Source: Halobacteriales archaeon QS_6_71_20 (GTDB lineage: Archaea > Halobacteriota > Halobacteria > Halobacteriales > Haloferacaceae). Taken from it: 64,000 bases of DNA. The first letter of the stretch is position 1. Every line of letters begins with the position of its first letter. The position numbers and the translations under genes are program-made. Location of the stretch: positions 132,180-196,179 of the forward strand of contig PXRU01000001.1 in assembly GCA_003020945.1 (NCBI GenBank). The letters run 5' to 3'. The notes under the pieces were generated by a model. The model saw nothing but the letters and a program-made list of their open reading frames with translations, was not told the DNA's origin and did not search any database. Shown here in pieces: positions 8,687 to 17,383 of the stretch.

Positions 8687-10513
8687 ATGAATCTCGTCAC
8701 ATCCGTCGTGCTGCTGTTGCTGTTCGGCGGAGCCGCGGCGACCGTCACGCTCGGAGTCGTGCTGTGGCGCCGGCGGGTGAGCCTCGGCGGCCCCGAGGTC
8801 GTCGGCTTCGCCGGGCTCGCGGTGGGGGCGACGATCTGGTCGTGGGCATACGCCCTCCAGCTGCGGGCGACGACGCTCCCGGAGATACTCGGGTACAACA
8901 ACGTCCTCTGGATCGGGGTCGGCGTCGTCGGGGCCGCCTGGCCGATCTTCGGATTCGCCGTCGCCGGCGACGACCGCTGGCTCACGCGGCGACGACTCTC
9001 GCTCGTCTCCGGCGTCCCCCTCGTGTTCGCGGTGCTCGCCGTCTCCAACCCCGCCCATCGGCTGATCTACTCGGACGTGCGGCTCGTCGACGACGCCATC
9101 GTCCGTTCGAGCGTAACCCCGGAGATCGGGTTCTTCGTTTTCCTGGCGTGGTCGCTCGTCATAAACGTCTACGTCCTCTGGCGGCTCGCCGTGAGCTGTC
9201 GACGGGCCGACGGGACCGCGCGGTCCCGCCGCCTCGCCGTCCTCGCGGCGGGGCTAGTGCCGACGCTCGCGGGAATAGTCGGCCTCCTGCTGTTCCCCGA
9301 CGGGGGACCGCCGATCGACTTCACGCCGGTCATGTTCTCGGTGACGACGATCGTGACCGGGGTGGCGATCACCCGCTACCGCTTGCTCGACTCGATCGCC
9401 GTCGCACAGGACCACCTCGTCGACCACCTCTCTGACCCGGTGGTGATCGTCGACGCCGACGAGACGATCCGAGCGACCAACGAGTCGGCGACGCGGCTGT
9501 TCCGGGACGGCGACCCGGTCGGCCGGCCGATCGACGGGGCGCTCCGCGATCAGCCGGCGCTCGTCGAGGCGATCCGGACGCGGCCGGCGACGGGGACGAC
9601 CGCCGTCGTCACGACGGTCGAGTCGACACACGCCGACGGGGAGAGGACCCGGGAGCACGACCGAGGGGAGACGGCCGACGACCGACCGCCGGGGGAGGAA
9701 CGTCCCGACGGGACGGTCCCCGCCCGTCGGACGTTCGAGGTCTCCGTCGGGTCGCTCGGTCGCACCGACGCGACGGTCCTCGTGTTCAGGGACGTCACCG
9801 AGCGGCGGGCGGCCGAACGCCGGGTCGAGGTGCTCAACCGGGTGTTGCGCCACGACCTCCGGAACGACCTCTCGGTGATCGACGGCTATCTGGACCTCCT
9901 CGAAGAGGAGCTCTCCGGCGTCGAGTCGGAGGCGGCGAGGGGGGCGCTGGACGTGTTGGCCAGGCGGACGGACGGAATGCTCTCGGTGGTCGAACAGGCC
10001 GCGCTCGCGGAGACGGTCGTCGAGGGCGACACGGAGTTCGAGCGGTTCGACCTGACGGCCGTGGTTCGGGACCGCTGTGAGCAGGTCCGCGTCGAGCATC
10101 CCGAGGTCCGTCTCGACGCGTCGCTTCCCGACGGCGCGGTGACGGTCTCGGCCGTTTCGGCGCTCCCCTCGGTGGTCGACAACCTGATCGAGAACGCGAT
10201 CGAGCACTCCGACCGCGACCGACCCGAGCTGGTGGTCCGCCTCGTGGCCGACCCGTCGACCTCGACCGTCGAGTTCCTGGTCGCGGACGACGGGGCGGGG
10301 ATCCCGCCGGACGACCGGGCCGTCCTCGTCGGGACCGATCCGTCGCTGGAGGACGCGAGCGGGCTCGGCCTGTGGCTGATAAATCAGCTGACCACGATCT
10401 CGGGCGGGTCCGTCGACGTCGAGAACCGGGAGGGCGGCGGGACGAGCGTCTCGGTGACGCTCCCGCTGGCGGCCGCCGAGTCGACGGCGACATCGGCGTC
10501 GCCGACCGCGTGA
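8687..10513 (+). CDS. Membrane histidine kinase with 7TM sensor, PAS and HATPase
   Basis: The 608-residue protein starts with about seven membrane helices (residues 1-230), of the histidine-kinase N-terminal 7TM type. A PAS-like segment (VVIVDADETIRATNESATRLF) follows with a charged low-complexity insert (EHDRGETADDRPPGEERPDG). The phosphoacceptor histidine is in VLRHDLRNDLSVI and the ATPase has DNLIENAIEH, VADDGAGIP and GLGLWLINQL. It therefore autophosphorylates on a histidine and signals to an unknown partner; no response regulator is adjacent, as often in haloarchaea. An A/T-rich promoter, TTATTTTTAAATG, lies near 8581-8593, leaving a leader of about 70-80 bases. Confidence 0.88.
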   Translation: MNLVTSVVLLLLFGGAAATVTLGVVLWRRRVSLGGPEVVGFAGLAVGATIWSWAYALQLRATTLPEILGYNNVLWIGVGVVGAAWPIFGFAVAGDDRWLTRRRLSLVSGVPLVFAVLAVSNPAHRLIYSDVRLVDDAIVRSSVTPEIGFFVFLAWSLVINVYVLWRLAVSCRRADGTARSRRLAVLAAGLVPTLAGIVGLLLFPDGGPPIDFTPVMFSVTTIVTGVAITRYRLLDSIAVAQDHLVDHLSDPVVIVDADETIRATNESATRLFRDGDPVGRPIDGALRDQPALVEAIRTRPATGTTAVVTTVESTHADGERTREHDRGETADDRPPGEERPDGTVPARRTFEVSVGSLGRTDATVLVFRDVTERRAAERRVEVLNRVLRHDLRNDLSVIDGYLDLLEEELSGVESEAARGALDVLARRTDGMLSVVEQAALAETVVEGDTEFERFDLTAVVRDRCEQVRVEHPEVRLDASLPDGAVTVSAVSALPSVVDNLIENAIEHSDRDRPELVVRLVADPSTSTVEFLVADDGAGIPPDDRAVLVGTDPSLEDASGLGLWLINQLTTISGGSVDVENREGGGTSVSVTLPLAAAESTATSASPTA

Positions 10514-10586
10514 CCGGATCGGCGGCGATCCGGGCGTCCGGGCGGGTCGCGAACGGCCGCGGATCCGCGTCGGCTGCTCGCACGGG

Positions 10587-10794
10587 TCAGTCGCGCTTGT
10601 GCGTCGCCGGCGTCGGTTGTCGAGTCAGGGGTCCCGAACCGGGTCTCCGGCTTCCCCGTGCCGACGCGATACAGGAGCCGGCGGATCTCGGCGACGACGA
10701 ACTCGGGGTCGTCGAAAGCGGCGGCGTGCCCCGGCGACGCCAACGCCAGAGACATCCGATCGTCCGCAGGCGGGACAAGTCTCTGCGGGACCAT
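10587..10794 (-). pseudogene. Possible alpha/beta-hydrolase C-terminal remnant
   Basis: In the 343-base gap between the kinase and nrdJ, a minus-strand frame reads PADDRMSLALASPGHAAAF then DDPEFVVAEIRRLLYRVGTG. This resembles the last strand, histidine loop (GHA) and helix of alpha/beta hydrolases (GHAxxxEDPexV...fL). There is no upstream catalytic domain. The frame continues to 10384 into the kinase gene, while a neighbouring frame ends at 10587 with THKRD-stop. I read it as a decayed fragment, but it could be chance. Confidence 0.3.
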
Positions 10795-10856
10795 CGCGAT
10801 CCGTAATGAAATAGCTGCGCCGCGATAGGATTTAGGAACCGCTCGGTATCAGATCG

Positions 10857-13800
10857 TTAACATTCGCTCCACCCGCAACTCTCGCAGGTCTTGCAGCTCT
10901 CCGAGTAGTACAGCGTCATGCTGCCGCAGTCGGGGCACTCGGGCGACTCGCCGTTGGCGATGAGCTCGTCGACCGCGTCGGACTCGCGCTCGGGCGCGCC
11001 GGCGTCCTCCGGGCCGGGTGCGCCCGCGTCGACGGGGTCGGAGACGCCGCCCTCGACGGTGGTGCCGCCGTCGGACTCGGGGGTGGCCGCGCCCGCGTTC
11101 GCGCCCTCGGTCACGTCGTCGAGGCTCGTCTGCTCGGGGTAGCCTTTCTCCACCTCGTCGTCGAGGTAGCGGCGCAGCGCCGTGCCGATCCCGTCCGGGA
11201 TGGACTGGATCTGCTCGCCTTTGTCCCAGGCGATCTTCGGGCTCCGGGTGCCCTGCAGCTCGTCGACGATCTCCTCGGGGTCGACCCCCGAGCGCAGCGC
11301 CGTCGAGATGACCTTCGCCAGCGACTCGGTGAAGGAGTTCGTGAAGCCGCCGGAGTGGCCGATGTTGGCGAACAGCTCGAACGGCTCGCCGGTCTGCGGG
11401 TCCTCGTTGATGGTGATGTACATCTTCCCGTAGCCGGTCTCGATGAGCTGGGTTACGCCGCGCAGCGAGTCCGGTCGGGCGCGCTTCTCGGTGTAGTCGA
11501 CGTGGATCGGCCGCTCGTCGGCGGCCTCCAGCAGGTTCTCCACCTCGGCGTCGAGGGCGGCCTGAACGTCCTCGTTCTCCAGGAACCCCTCGATGCCGCC
11601 GAACACCTCCGAGATCTGGGCGACGAGCGTCTCGGCGGCCTCGCTCTCGTCGGCGAAGTCGGCGTTGTCCGCGCGCGTGGTGAGCACCTGCTTCGACCGG
11701 GTGCCGTCACGGTAGTAGGTGACGCCCTTGCCGCCGTGTTCGTAGATGTACTCGAACACCTCCTGGGCGTCCTCGAGCGTGGAGTCGTTGGGCGCGTTCA
11801 CCGTCTTCGAGATGGCCGAGTCGACCCCTGTCTGGCAGGCGACCTGGACGCCGGCGTGGTCCTTCGCGTCGAGGTCGCCGGTGACGACGAACAGCTCGCC
11901 GATGGCGTCCGGGACGGTGTCGAGCCCGTCGACGCCGTCGAACTCGTTGGCCGCCATCTGCTCTTGGGCCTCCCGCTTGACGGCGTCGACGTCGACGTCG
12001 TTCGCCTCCAGCGTGCGCAGGAAGTAGTCGTCGAACTCGACGAGCATCTCGTCGCCCTGCACGTCGTCGGAGACGTTCTTGTAGTAGGCGACGTTGTAGA
12101 TGGGCTCACAGCCGCCGGTGGTGTTGCCCACCATCGACGTGGTGCCCGTCGGCGCGATCGTCGTCGTGTTGTGGTTGCGGATCGGGTAGCCGTCCGCCCA
12201 GTCCTCGGGGTCCTCGCCGACGTACTGCTCGAACCAGTCGGCGTAGCGGACGGGGTCGGCGTACTTCGAGTCCTCCCAGTCGTCGAAGACGCCGCGCTCC
12301 TCGGCCAGATCGTGGCTGGCGGCCTTCGACTCGTGGTTGATGTGGGTCATCAGCTCCTCGGCGATCGCGTTGCCGGTGTCGGAGCCGTAGCGGACGCCCA
12401 GCTGGATGTACAGCTGCGCCAGCCCCATCACGCCGAGGCCGATCTTCCGCATGTCGCGGACCGTCCGCTCGATCTCCGGGACCGGGAAGTCCGACATGGT
12501 GACGACGTTTTCCAGGAAGCGCGTCCCCGTCTCGATGCGGTAGTCGAACTCCTCCCAGTCGATCGCCTCCTCCAGGAACGCCGCGACCGCGGCGTCCTCG
12601 GAGTCGTACTCGTCCGCGTGCTCCTCGCTCCAGACGCGCCAGTCGGGCGCGTCCAGGTCCGCGAGCGTCGAGAGGTTGATGTGCCCGAGGTTGCAGGCCT
12701 CGTACTCCTCCAACGGCTGCTCGCCGCAGTTGTGAACGACGAGTCCGTTCGCGACGAACGAGTGTGTGTCCGGCTCGCTCAGGTCGTACACCGCCTCGTG
12801 ACCGTCGCGCTCGATCGATTCGACGATCGCCTCGAAGCGCTCGGCGTACGGTCCGCGGTCGTAGCTGTCGAGTCGGTTCTCGAGCGCTTCGTTCTTCGAA
12901 TCGAGCAGGAATCCGATCTCCTCGCGGAAACGAACGAGGTTGTCCTTGGCGACCACAAGGTCGTGGTCGGCCTGCCGCTCGTGCGTGGCCGTTCCGCCGG
13001 TTCCGTCCGGCATCGCCTGCTCGCCGGCCTCGTGGCGCTCTTCGTAGAGCTTACTCGCGATGCCGAAGTTGAGGAGGAGCCGCTGAACGTCACGGAGCAG
13101 GTCGGTACTCGTGCTCGTCAGCCGGACCGAGTTGCCTTTCTCGGTCTTCCCCTGCACGCCACCGTCAGCGGTGAACAGCGCACGGAGGAACCCGCGAGCC
13201 ATCTCCTCGCTGCCGCGCATGACAGCGTCGGGAACCTGAAGTTTCTCCGCTGTGAGTCCCGCCTCCTCGGCGTACTCGTACAGCCGCGTCGACCGAACGC
13301 GCTGTTCGACCGCCTGTTCGCCGCGGTAGTCGTCGCCGCGACCGATGTCGCTGACACCGACCTCGTAGTCGGCGTTCCCGACCGGTTCACGGACGACATC
13401 GTTCACGTCCGCCGCGAACTGGTCGGATATCTCGCTGTCCTCGTCGTAGAAGTCGAGGACCGCACGCTCCTCGCCGTGCTTGAGGTGGCCGTCGCCGACG
13501 AGCCAACCGAGGGTCCGACCCTCCGCTGCGGATCCGTGGCGTCCGAACTCTCCCTTGCGGTTCTGAATGTGAACGGTATCGCCTGCGCCGAGATCGCCGA
13601 CCTCCACCCATCCGTCGCCGGTCATGACGCGGTGGTCGGCGGTGAGGCGGAGTTCGTACCCTTCCTCGGTCGTGAGCCTGTACACGTCCTTCTCGCCGGT
13701 TTTGTACACGCTGCTCGCTTCCTTTACCGTCTCCTCGCTGAGTCGCCCGTCGACGACGACATCACGAGCGACGCCCTGTTCGTACAGCTCCTCGGCGGGG

Positions 13801-15137
13801 ACGAGCCCGTCCTCGGTGCTCACAAGCGTCTCCCCGGTAACACACGGGTTCGTCGCGAGGATGCGGTGATCGGGGTGCTCCTCCACGTCGAAGCTGTGGA
13901 GCTTGTTGATCCGTTCGAGATAGACGACGCCGGGCTCGCCGTTCTCGTGGGCGCCCTCGACGATCTGGTCCCAGATCTCCTCGGCCGGCACCGACAGCGT
14001 CTCGCCGACCTCGACGTACTCCCCGAGGCCGAACATGTCGTACAGTTCCTTCGTCTGCGGGGTGGCGACGTGAGGCTCGTCCGTACGGGGGTTGGTGAAC
14101 GTGAACTCCTCGCCGGCGTCGAGCGCGTCCATGAACTCGTCGGTGACGCCGACGGAGATGTTGAAGTTCGAGAGATGGCCCTCGACGGCGTTGCGGAGGT
14201 GCTCGGGCACCTTCCCGTCGTCGTCGATGAGCTCGCGCGCCTCCTCCAGCGCGTCGGCGAAGGAGGTGTGGGTGTAATCGTCGGGGTCGTTGAGCCGGAG
14301 CGTGTTCGCCAGCGAGACGTCCTTGTTCTTCGCGTGGAGGAACTGGATGACGTCCGGGTGGCTGACGCGCATGACGCCCATCTGGGCGCCCCGGCGCGCG
14401 CCGCCCTGCGCGATCGTCTCACACATCTGGTCGAACGTCCGCATGAACGTGATCGGGCCGGAGGCGATCCCCCCGGTCGAGCCGACGGAGTCGCCGTACG
14501 GCCGGAGCCGCCAGAAGGCGTACCCCATCCCGCCGCCGGACTGGAACACCTGGGCGGCCTCCTTGGCCGTCTGGTGGATGTCGTCGATGTCGTCCTCGGG
14601 GGAGTCGACGAAGCAGGCGGACAGCTGCTGGAGCTCGTCGCCGGCGTTCATCAGCGTCGGCGAGTTCGGCATGAACGAGAGCCGCTCCATCAGCTCCCGG
14701 AACTCCGCGGCCGTCTCCTCGACGTGCTCGCGGACGTCCGCGGGAAGCTCGGGAACGACCGTCTCGTAGGCGAACTTGTTGACGTTGTGGACGGTCAGCT
14801 CCGTCTCGGCGTCCGCGTCGTCGGCGGAGACGCCCGCGCCGAACGCCTCTGCGGCGAGCTCGTCGCGCCGGGGGTGGTCGGGCTTGAGCTGGTCGGGCGT
14901 GACGGTGACGGGCTCGTCGGCCGCGAACACCGCCTCCGCGAGCGCGACGTTGCGGCCGACGCGCTCGAACAGCTCCTCCTGGGTCTCGTCGAGGTTCCCG
15001 TCCGCGTCCTTCCGGAGGTAGCGGGCGGGAAGGATGTTGTCGTAGGCGTTGGAGGTGAGCCGCTCGCGCAGCGTCTCGCCCTCGGTCCGCTTGATCGGTA
15101 GTTCGAGCTCGTCGGCGCCCGGGTTCGTGCGACTCAT
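10857..15137 (-). CDS. nrdJ: Adenosylcobalamin-dependent ribonucleotide reductase with intein
   Basis: The 1426-residue precursor is a class II ribonucleoside-diphosphate reductase that makes deoxyribonucleotides. Family motifs include SFMPNSPTLMNAG, LSACFVDSPEDD, QSGGGMGYAFWRLRP, CNLGHINLS and PTGTTSMVGNTTGGCEPI. An intein (residues 432-803) interrupts ATNP|CGEQPLEEYEACNLG, so the mature enzyme has about 1054 residues. The C-terminus has two CxxC pairs (CPDCG and CESCGWSEC), a zinc-ribbon-like tail that probably provides the redox-active cysteines. ATG 15137 (MSRTNPGADELE) overlaps the stop of a 23-codon leader ORF; the open frame extends to 15368, but those 77 extra residues are not protein-like. 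Confidence 0.93.
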   Translation of the reverse strand: MSRTNPGADELELPIKRTEGETLRERLTSNAYDNILPARYLRKDADGNLDETQEELFERVGRNVALAEAVFAADEPVTVTPDQLKPDHPRRDELAAEAFGAGVSADDADAETELTVHNVNKFAYETVVPELPADVREHVEETAAEFRELMERLSFMPNSPTLMNAGDELQQLSACFVDSPEDDIDDIHQTAKEAAQVFQSGGGMGYAFWRLRPYGDSVGSTGGIASGPITFMRTFDQMCETIAQGGARRGAQMGVMRVSHPDVIQFLHAKNKDVSLANTLRLNDPDDYTHTSFADALEEARELIDDDGKVPEHLRNAVEGHLSNFNISVGVTDEFMDALDAGEEFTFTNPRTDEPHVATPQTKELYDMFGLGEYVEVGETLSVPAEEIWDQIVEGAHENGEPGVVYLERINKLHSFDVEEHPDHRILATNPCVTGETLVSTEDGLVPAEELYEQGVARDVVVDGRLSEETVKEASSVYKTGEKDVYRLTTEEGYELRLTADHRVMTGDGWVEVGDLGAGDTVHIQNRKGEFGRHGSAAEGRTLGWLVGDGHLKHGEERAVLDFYDEDSEISDQFAADVNDVVREPVGNADYEVGVSDIGRGDDYRGEQAVEQRVRSTRLYEYAEEAGLTAEKLQVPDAVMRGSEEMARGFLRALFTADGGVQGKTEKGNSVRLTSTSTDLLRDVQRLLLNFGIASKLYEERHEAGEQAMPDGTGGTATHERQADHDLVVAKDNLVRFREEIGFLLDSKNEALENRLDSYDRGPYAERFEAIVESIERDGHEAVYDLSEPDTHSFVANGLVVHNCGEQPLEEYEACNLGHINLSTLADLDAPDWRVWSEEHADEYDSEDAAVAAFLEEAIDWEEFDYRIETGTRFLENVVTMSDFPVPEIERTVRDMRKIGLGVMGLAQLYIQLGVRYGSDTGNAIAEELMTHINHESKAASHDLAEERGVFDDWEDSKYADPVRYADWFEQYVGEDPEDWADGYPIRNHNTTTIAPTGTTSMVGNTTGGCEPIYNVAYYKNVSDDVQGDEMLVEFDDYFLRTLEANDVDVDAVKREAQEQMAANEFDGVDGLDTVPDAIGELFVVTGDLDAKDHAGVQVACQTGVDSAISKTVNAPNDSTLEDAQEVFEYIYEHGGKGVTYYRDGTRSKQVLTTRADNADFADESEAAETLVAQISEVFGGIEGFLENEDVQAALDAEVENLLEAADERPIHVDYTEKRARPDSLRGVTQLIETGYGKMYITINEDPQTGEPFELFANIGHSGGFTNSFTESLAKVISTALRSGVDPEEIVDELQGTRSPKIAWDKGEQIQSIPDGIGTALRRYLDDEVEKGYPEQTSLDDVTEGANAGAATPESDGGTTVEGGVSDPVDAGAPGPEDAGAPERESDAVDELIANGESPECPDCGSMTLYYSESCKTCESCGWSEC
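12729..13844 (-). other. Intein with LAGLIDADG-type homing endonuclease in nrdJ
   Basis: The 372-residue in-frame insertion starts with Cys (codon 13842-13844) in CVTGETLVSTEDG (block A) and ends with VANGLVVHN (block G) before the +1 Cys of the extein. Block B is seen as LRLTADHRVMT. Two dodecapeptide-like motifs, LGWLVGDGHL and ARGFLRALFTADGG, mark a central DOD homing endonuclease. First Cys, penultimate His, terminal Asn and +1 Cys are all present, so splicing should be competent. Haloarchaeal RNR inteins at this conserved site are known. It is an element able to invade intein-less alleles while the endonuclease is active. Confidence 0.93.
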
Positions 15138-15205
15138 ACGTCGCGAGCCTCCCCGGCTGCGCCGGTCTGTCGGCGGAAGTCGATCTGAGCGTGGTGGCGT
15201 TCCAT
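15134..15205 (-). CDS. 23-codon leader ORF overlapping the nrdJ start
   Basis: An ATG at 15205 opens a 23-codon frame (MERHHAQIDF...GEARDV) whose TGA overlaps the nrdJ ATG as ATGA. A TATA-like TTTATGA on the minus strand (about 15242-15250) is about 40 bases upstream of this ATG, so the transcript would start just before it. The overlap suggests translational coupling to nrdJ. Basic, histidine-containing sequence; I recognise no family. It may be a true microprotein or a regulatory leader peptide. Confidence 0.5.
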   Translation of the reverse strand: MERHHAQIDFRRQTGAAGEARDV

Positions 15206-15239
15206 GGTGAGTTCGGACGGACGTTCGGAACGGTGCCAC

Positions 15240-15251
15240 GGTCATAAACGG
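15240..15251 (-). promoter_or_regulatory. Probable nrdJ promoter TATA element
   Basis: Minus strand reads CCGTTTATGACC, an A/T patch in G+C-rich DNA about 35-45 bases upstream of the leader ORF start at 15205 and about 105 upstream of the nrdJ ATG. Confidence 0.5.
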
Positions 15252-15266
15252 CGTGGGTTCCGGTAG

Positions 15267-15284
15267 GCTTGTGTTAACACAAGC
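15267..15284. promoter_or_regulatory. Perfect 18-bp palindrome upstream of nrdJ
   Basis: GCTTGTGTTAACACAAGC is identical to its reverse complement. It lies about 16 bases upstream of the probable nrdJ TATA element and 246 bases before the next plus-strand gene. The position suggests a dimeric regulator site controlling ribonucleotide reductase. It is not an obvious match to bacterial NrdR boxes, and the regulator is unknown. Confidence 0.6.
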
Positions 15285-15529
15285 TCGATCGGCATACGCA
15301 CGGCTTACCGGGCAGGGTCCGAACGCGTCTGCTGTCGGTCCGTTCGTCCGTTTGCGGAGCCACGACATAAGGATATTCAGACCGGGGTGAAAGTGGTCAG
15401 CGATCGAACCGTTCTCGGCACCGCGAGCCGGGGGTCGGTCACGGCGCTCCCCCTGGGCGTGTCACCGGTCCGAACGGTCCCGCGGACGATCGGGACAAGG
15501 GGTATATCGGATGCCCGAGAAGCGGGGTT

Positions 15530-15748
15530 ATGGATGCCACACTCGCCGCCGCGGCTCGGGCGGGGCCGACAGCGCTACTGCAGCTTCCGGGGCCGCTGAA
15601 CTCGACGCCGGGGACCGTGCTCCTCGCGCTCGTCGGGTTCCTCGCGGTGCTGCTCGTGGGACGGGTCGTGCTTAGGGTCGCCTGGAAGCTGGCGCTGGTC
15701 GCCGCGTTCGGCGTCGGACTGTTCCTGCTGGTGACGACGGTCCTGTGA
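15530..15748 (+). CDS. Small membrane protein
   Basis: The 72-residue protein has two hydrophobic segments, at about residues 29-45 ([17 protein letters not shown]) and 49-71 ([25 protein letters not shown]). A TATA-like GGTATATCGG at about 15501-15510 lies about 25 bases before ATG 15530, giving a leaderless message. tmk starts 58 bases after its stop, so co-transcription is possible. No function can be assigned. Confidence 0.75.
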   Translation: MDATLAAAARAGPTALLQLPGPLNSTPGTVLLALVGFLAVLLVGRVVLRVAWKLALVAAFGVGLFLLVTTVL

Positions 15749-15806
15749 CGGGGGCGGCCGCCCCGGCCGGCCCCGGCCTCCGGCGCGACACCCGGAAACG
15801 AGACCG

Positions 15807-16406
15807 ATGCTCCTCACACTGGAAGGACTCGACGGGAGCGGGAAGACCACCGCGTGGGAGGCGCTCCGCCACGCCCACCCCGACGCGACGTTCACCCGCG
15901 AGCCGACCGACTCGTGGTACGGCGACGCAGCACGGCGGTCGCGGGGGGCCGACGACGCCGACCCGCTCGCGGAGCTGTTCCTCTACACCGCCGACCACGC
16001 CGACCACCTCTCGCGGGTGGTGCGCCCGGCGCTTTCCGACGGCGACCTGGTCGTCTCCGACCGCTACACCGACTCCCGGTACGCCTACCAGGCCGCCAGC
16101 CTCGCCGACACGGAGATCTCCCGCCCCTTGGAGTACGTCCGCGGCGTCCACGGCGCGTTCACCCGCGAGCCCGACGCGACCGTCTACCTCGACGTCGACC
16201 CCGAGACCGCGGCGGCCCGCGCCGGCGCCGGCGACAAGTTCGAGCGCGCCTCCTTCCTCGCGGAGGTGCGCGCGAACTACGAGCGACTCATCGACGCCGA
16301 GCCGGAGCGGTTCGTCCGCGTCGACGCCACCCGCTCCCCGGAGGCGGTGCTCGACGCCGTCGAGGACACCGTCGAACGGCTGATCGAGGCGCACGACGAC
16401 CACTGA
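15807..16406 (+). CDS. tmk: Thymidylate kinase
   Basis: The 199-residue enzyme phosphorylates dTMP to dTDP. It has the P-loop [11 protein letters not shown] (residues 5-15), the TREP motif that contacts the substrate, the DR(Y/H) motif in [14 protein letters not shown], and a lid-like segment near [12 protein letters not shown]. Length is normal. The last seven codons fall within a 23-bp tandem repeat that continues past the stop. It lies next to ribonucleotide reductase, consistent with dNTP supply. Confidence 0.93.
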   Translation: MLLTLEGLDGSGKTTAWEALRHAHPDATFTREPTDSWYGDAARRSRGADDADPLAELFLYTADHADHLSRVVRPALSDGDLVVSDRYTDSRYAYQAASLADTEISRPLEYVRGVHGAFTREPDATVYLDVDPETAAARAGAGDKFERASFLAEVRANYERLIDAEPERFVRVDATRSPEAVLDAVEDTVERLIEAHDDH

Positions 16407-16495
16407 CCGGGGCACACGACGACCACTGATCGGGGCACACGACGATCATTGATCGAGGCGTACGACGACCGCTGACCGGAGCGCCGGCGGACCAC
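16381..16495. repeat. Five-unit 23-bp tandem repeat at the tmk 3' end
   Basis: Five imperfect 23-base units start at 16381, 16404, 16427, 16450 and 16473. Each begins TGA(T/C)CG(A/G)(G/A)GC and ends near CGACGACCAC or a close variant; unit 5 is the most diverged. Unit 1 encodes the tmk C-terminus (LIEAHDDH) and each following unit repeats the sequence around its stop codon, so the array looks like slippage or unequal duplication of the gene end. Confidence 0.8.
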
Positions 16496-16576
16496 TGGCG
16501 GGAAGCGTCCAGCCCGCCGGGCCGCCGCACGGACGCGTCTCGGCGGGCGAAAGCCGTTTCGTCCGCCGTCTCGCTT

Positions 16577-17383
16577 TTGTCGCGTCGGGTCCTGTCGACC
16601 GTATGGCGCGACCGCGGGACGGACAGTCCGACGCCGACGGCGACCCCGCCGGGCGGGTTTCCCGCCGGCGTCGACGCGGACGGCGTGGACGTCGACCGCG
16701 TCGTCGACGCCCACCGGGCGGCCCTCTCGAACGGGTCGTGGACGGTGACGCTCTCGCGGACGGTCCGGGGGCCCGACGGCGTCGTCGAGCGGAGCCGCGC
16801 GGCGGTCCGCGTCGACGGGGCGCGCTCGCTGTACGCCGTCGAGCGCGTCCGCGGCGACGACCGGCTGTCGTCGGTCCGGTGGACCGACGGCTCCGCGTCC
16901 GCGAGCCGGCGGGTCGACTGGAAGGGGACCGTCACGCTGGACGCACGGCCGAACGACGGCGGGATCCGTCGGGGGCTGGACCCGACCGGGAGCGCGTGGC
17001 TGGCGGCCGCGTTCCTCGACACCCGGCCCGTCTACGCCGGGACCGACTCGACCGAGGCCGGCGTCGTGACCGTCGTCGAGGCCGAGGCGGGGCGGGTGGA
17101 GCGGTCCGGGGTCCCCGACCGCCGGAACGTCCGGCTCCGCGCCCGGATCGGCGAGACGGGCGTCGTCCGGTCGCTCGTGCTCCGGTACGACACGTACCTC
17201 GGCGACGGCCGTGGCAGCGTCCGGATCGTCGTCCGGACCCTCGACAGGGGGTCGACGACCGTCCCGCGGCCCGACTGGGTCGACCGCGCGCTGGCGAACG
17301 CGACGACGTCGGGGACCGAAACGACCGAGCCGCCGACCGAAGCGCCCCGACTTATGCCGGGCGCGCCCCACCTCCCGATGTGA
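16577..17383 (+). CDS. Lipoprotein-like paralogue lacking a signal peptide
   Basis: The frame (268 residues from TTG 16577) reads threonine/proline-rich sequence (TDSPTPTATPPGG) and then a beta-rich domain. It parallels the downstream lipoprotein: GVDADGVDVDRVVDAHRAAL here matches GVTADRVSVGTVSTEHDRVL there, and both then give TVxxxR...G...SR. No ATG or GTG start and no lipobox are found in the open frame upstream, so the N-terminal signal sequence appears lost, or the start is a rare TTG/CTG. Its stop overlaps the next gene's GTG (GTGA). It may be a decaying duplicate. Confidence 0.55.
   Translation: MSRRVLSTVWRDRGTDSPTPTATPPGGFPAGVDADGVDVDRVVDAHRAALSNGSWTVTLSRTVRGPDGVVERSRAAVRVDGARSLYAVERVRGDDRLSSVRWTDGSASASRRVDWKGTVTLDARPNDGGIRRGLDPTGSAWLAAAFLDTRPVYAGTDSTEAGVVTVVEAEAGRVERSGVPDRRNVRLRARIGETGVVRSLVLRYDTYLGDGRGSVRIVVRTLDRGSTTVPRPDWVDRALANATTSGTETTEPPTEAPRLMPGAPHLPM

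Noticed and set aside
11355..15101. 1248-residue plus-strand ORF
   Set aside because: Antisense shadow of nrdJ; the minus-strand frame has clear reductase and intein motifs.
15150..15240. Cobalamin riboswitch upstream of nrdJ
   Set aside because: The leader is too short and lacks a recognisable B12-box; the palindrome and leader ORF are better supported.
16381..16495. CRISPR-like array
   Set aside because: Units are directly adjacent without spacers and overlap the tmk end; it is a simple tandem repeat.
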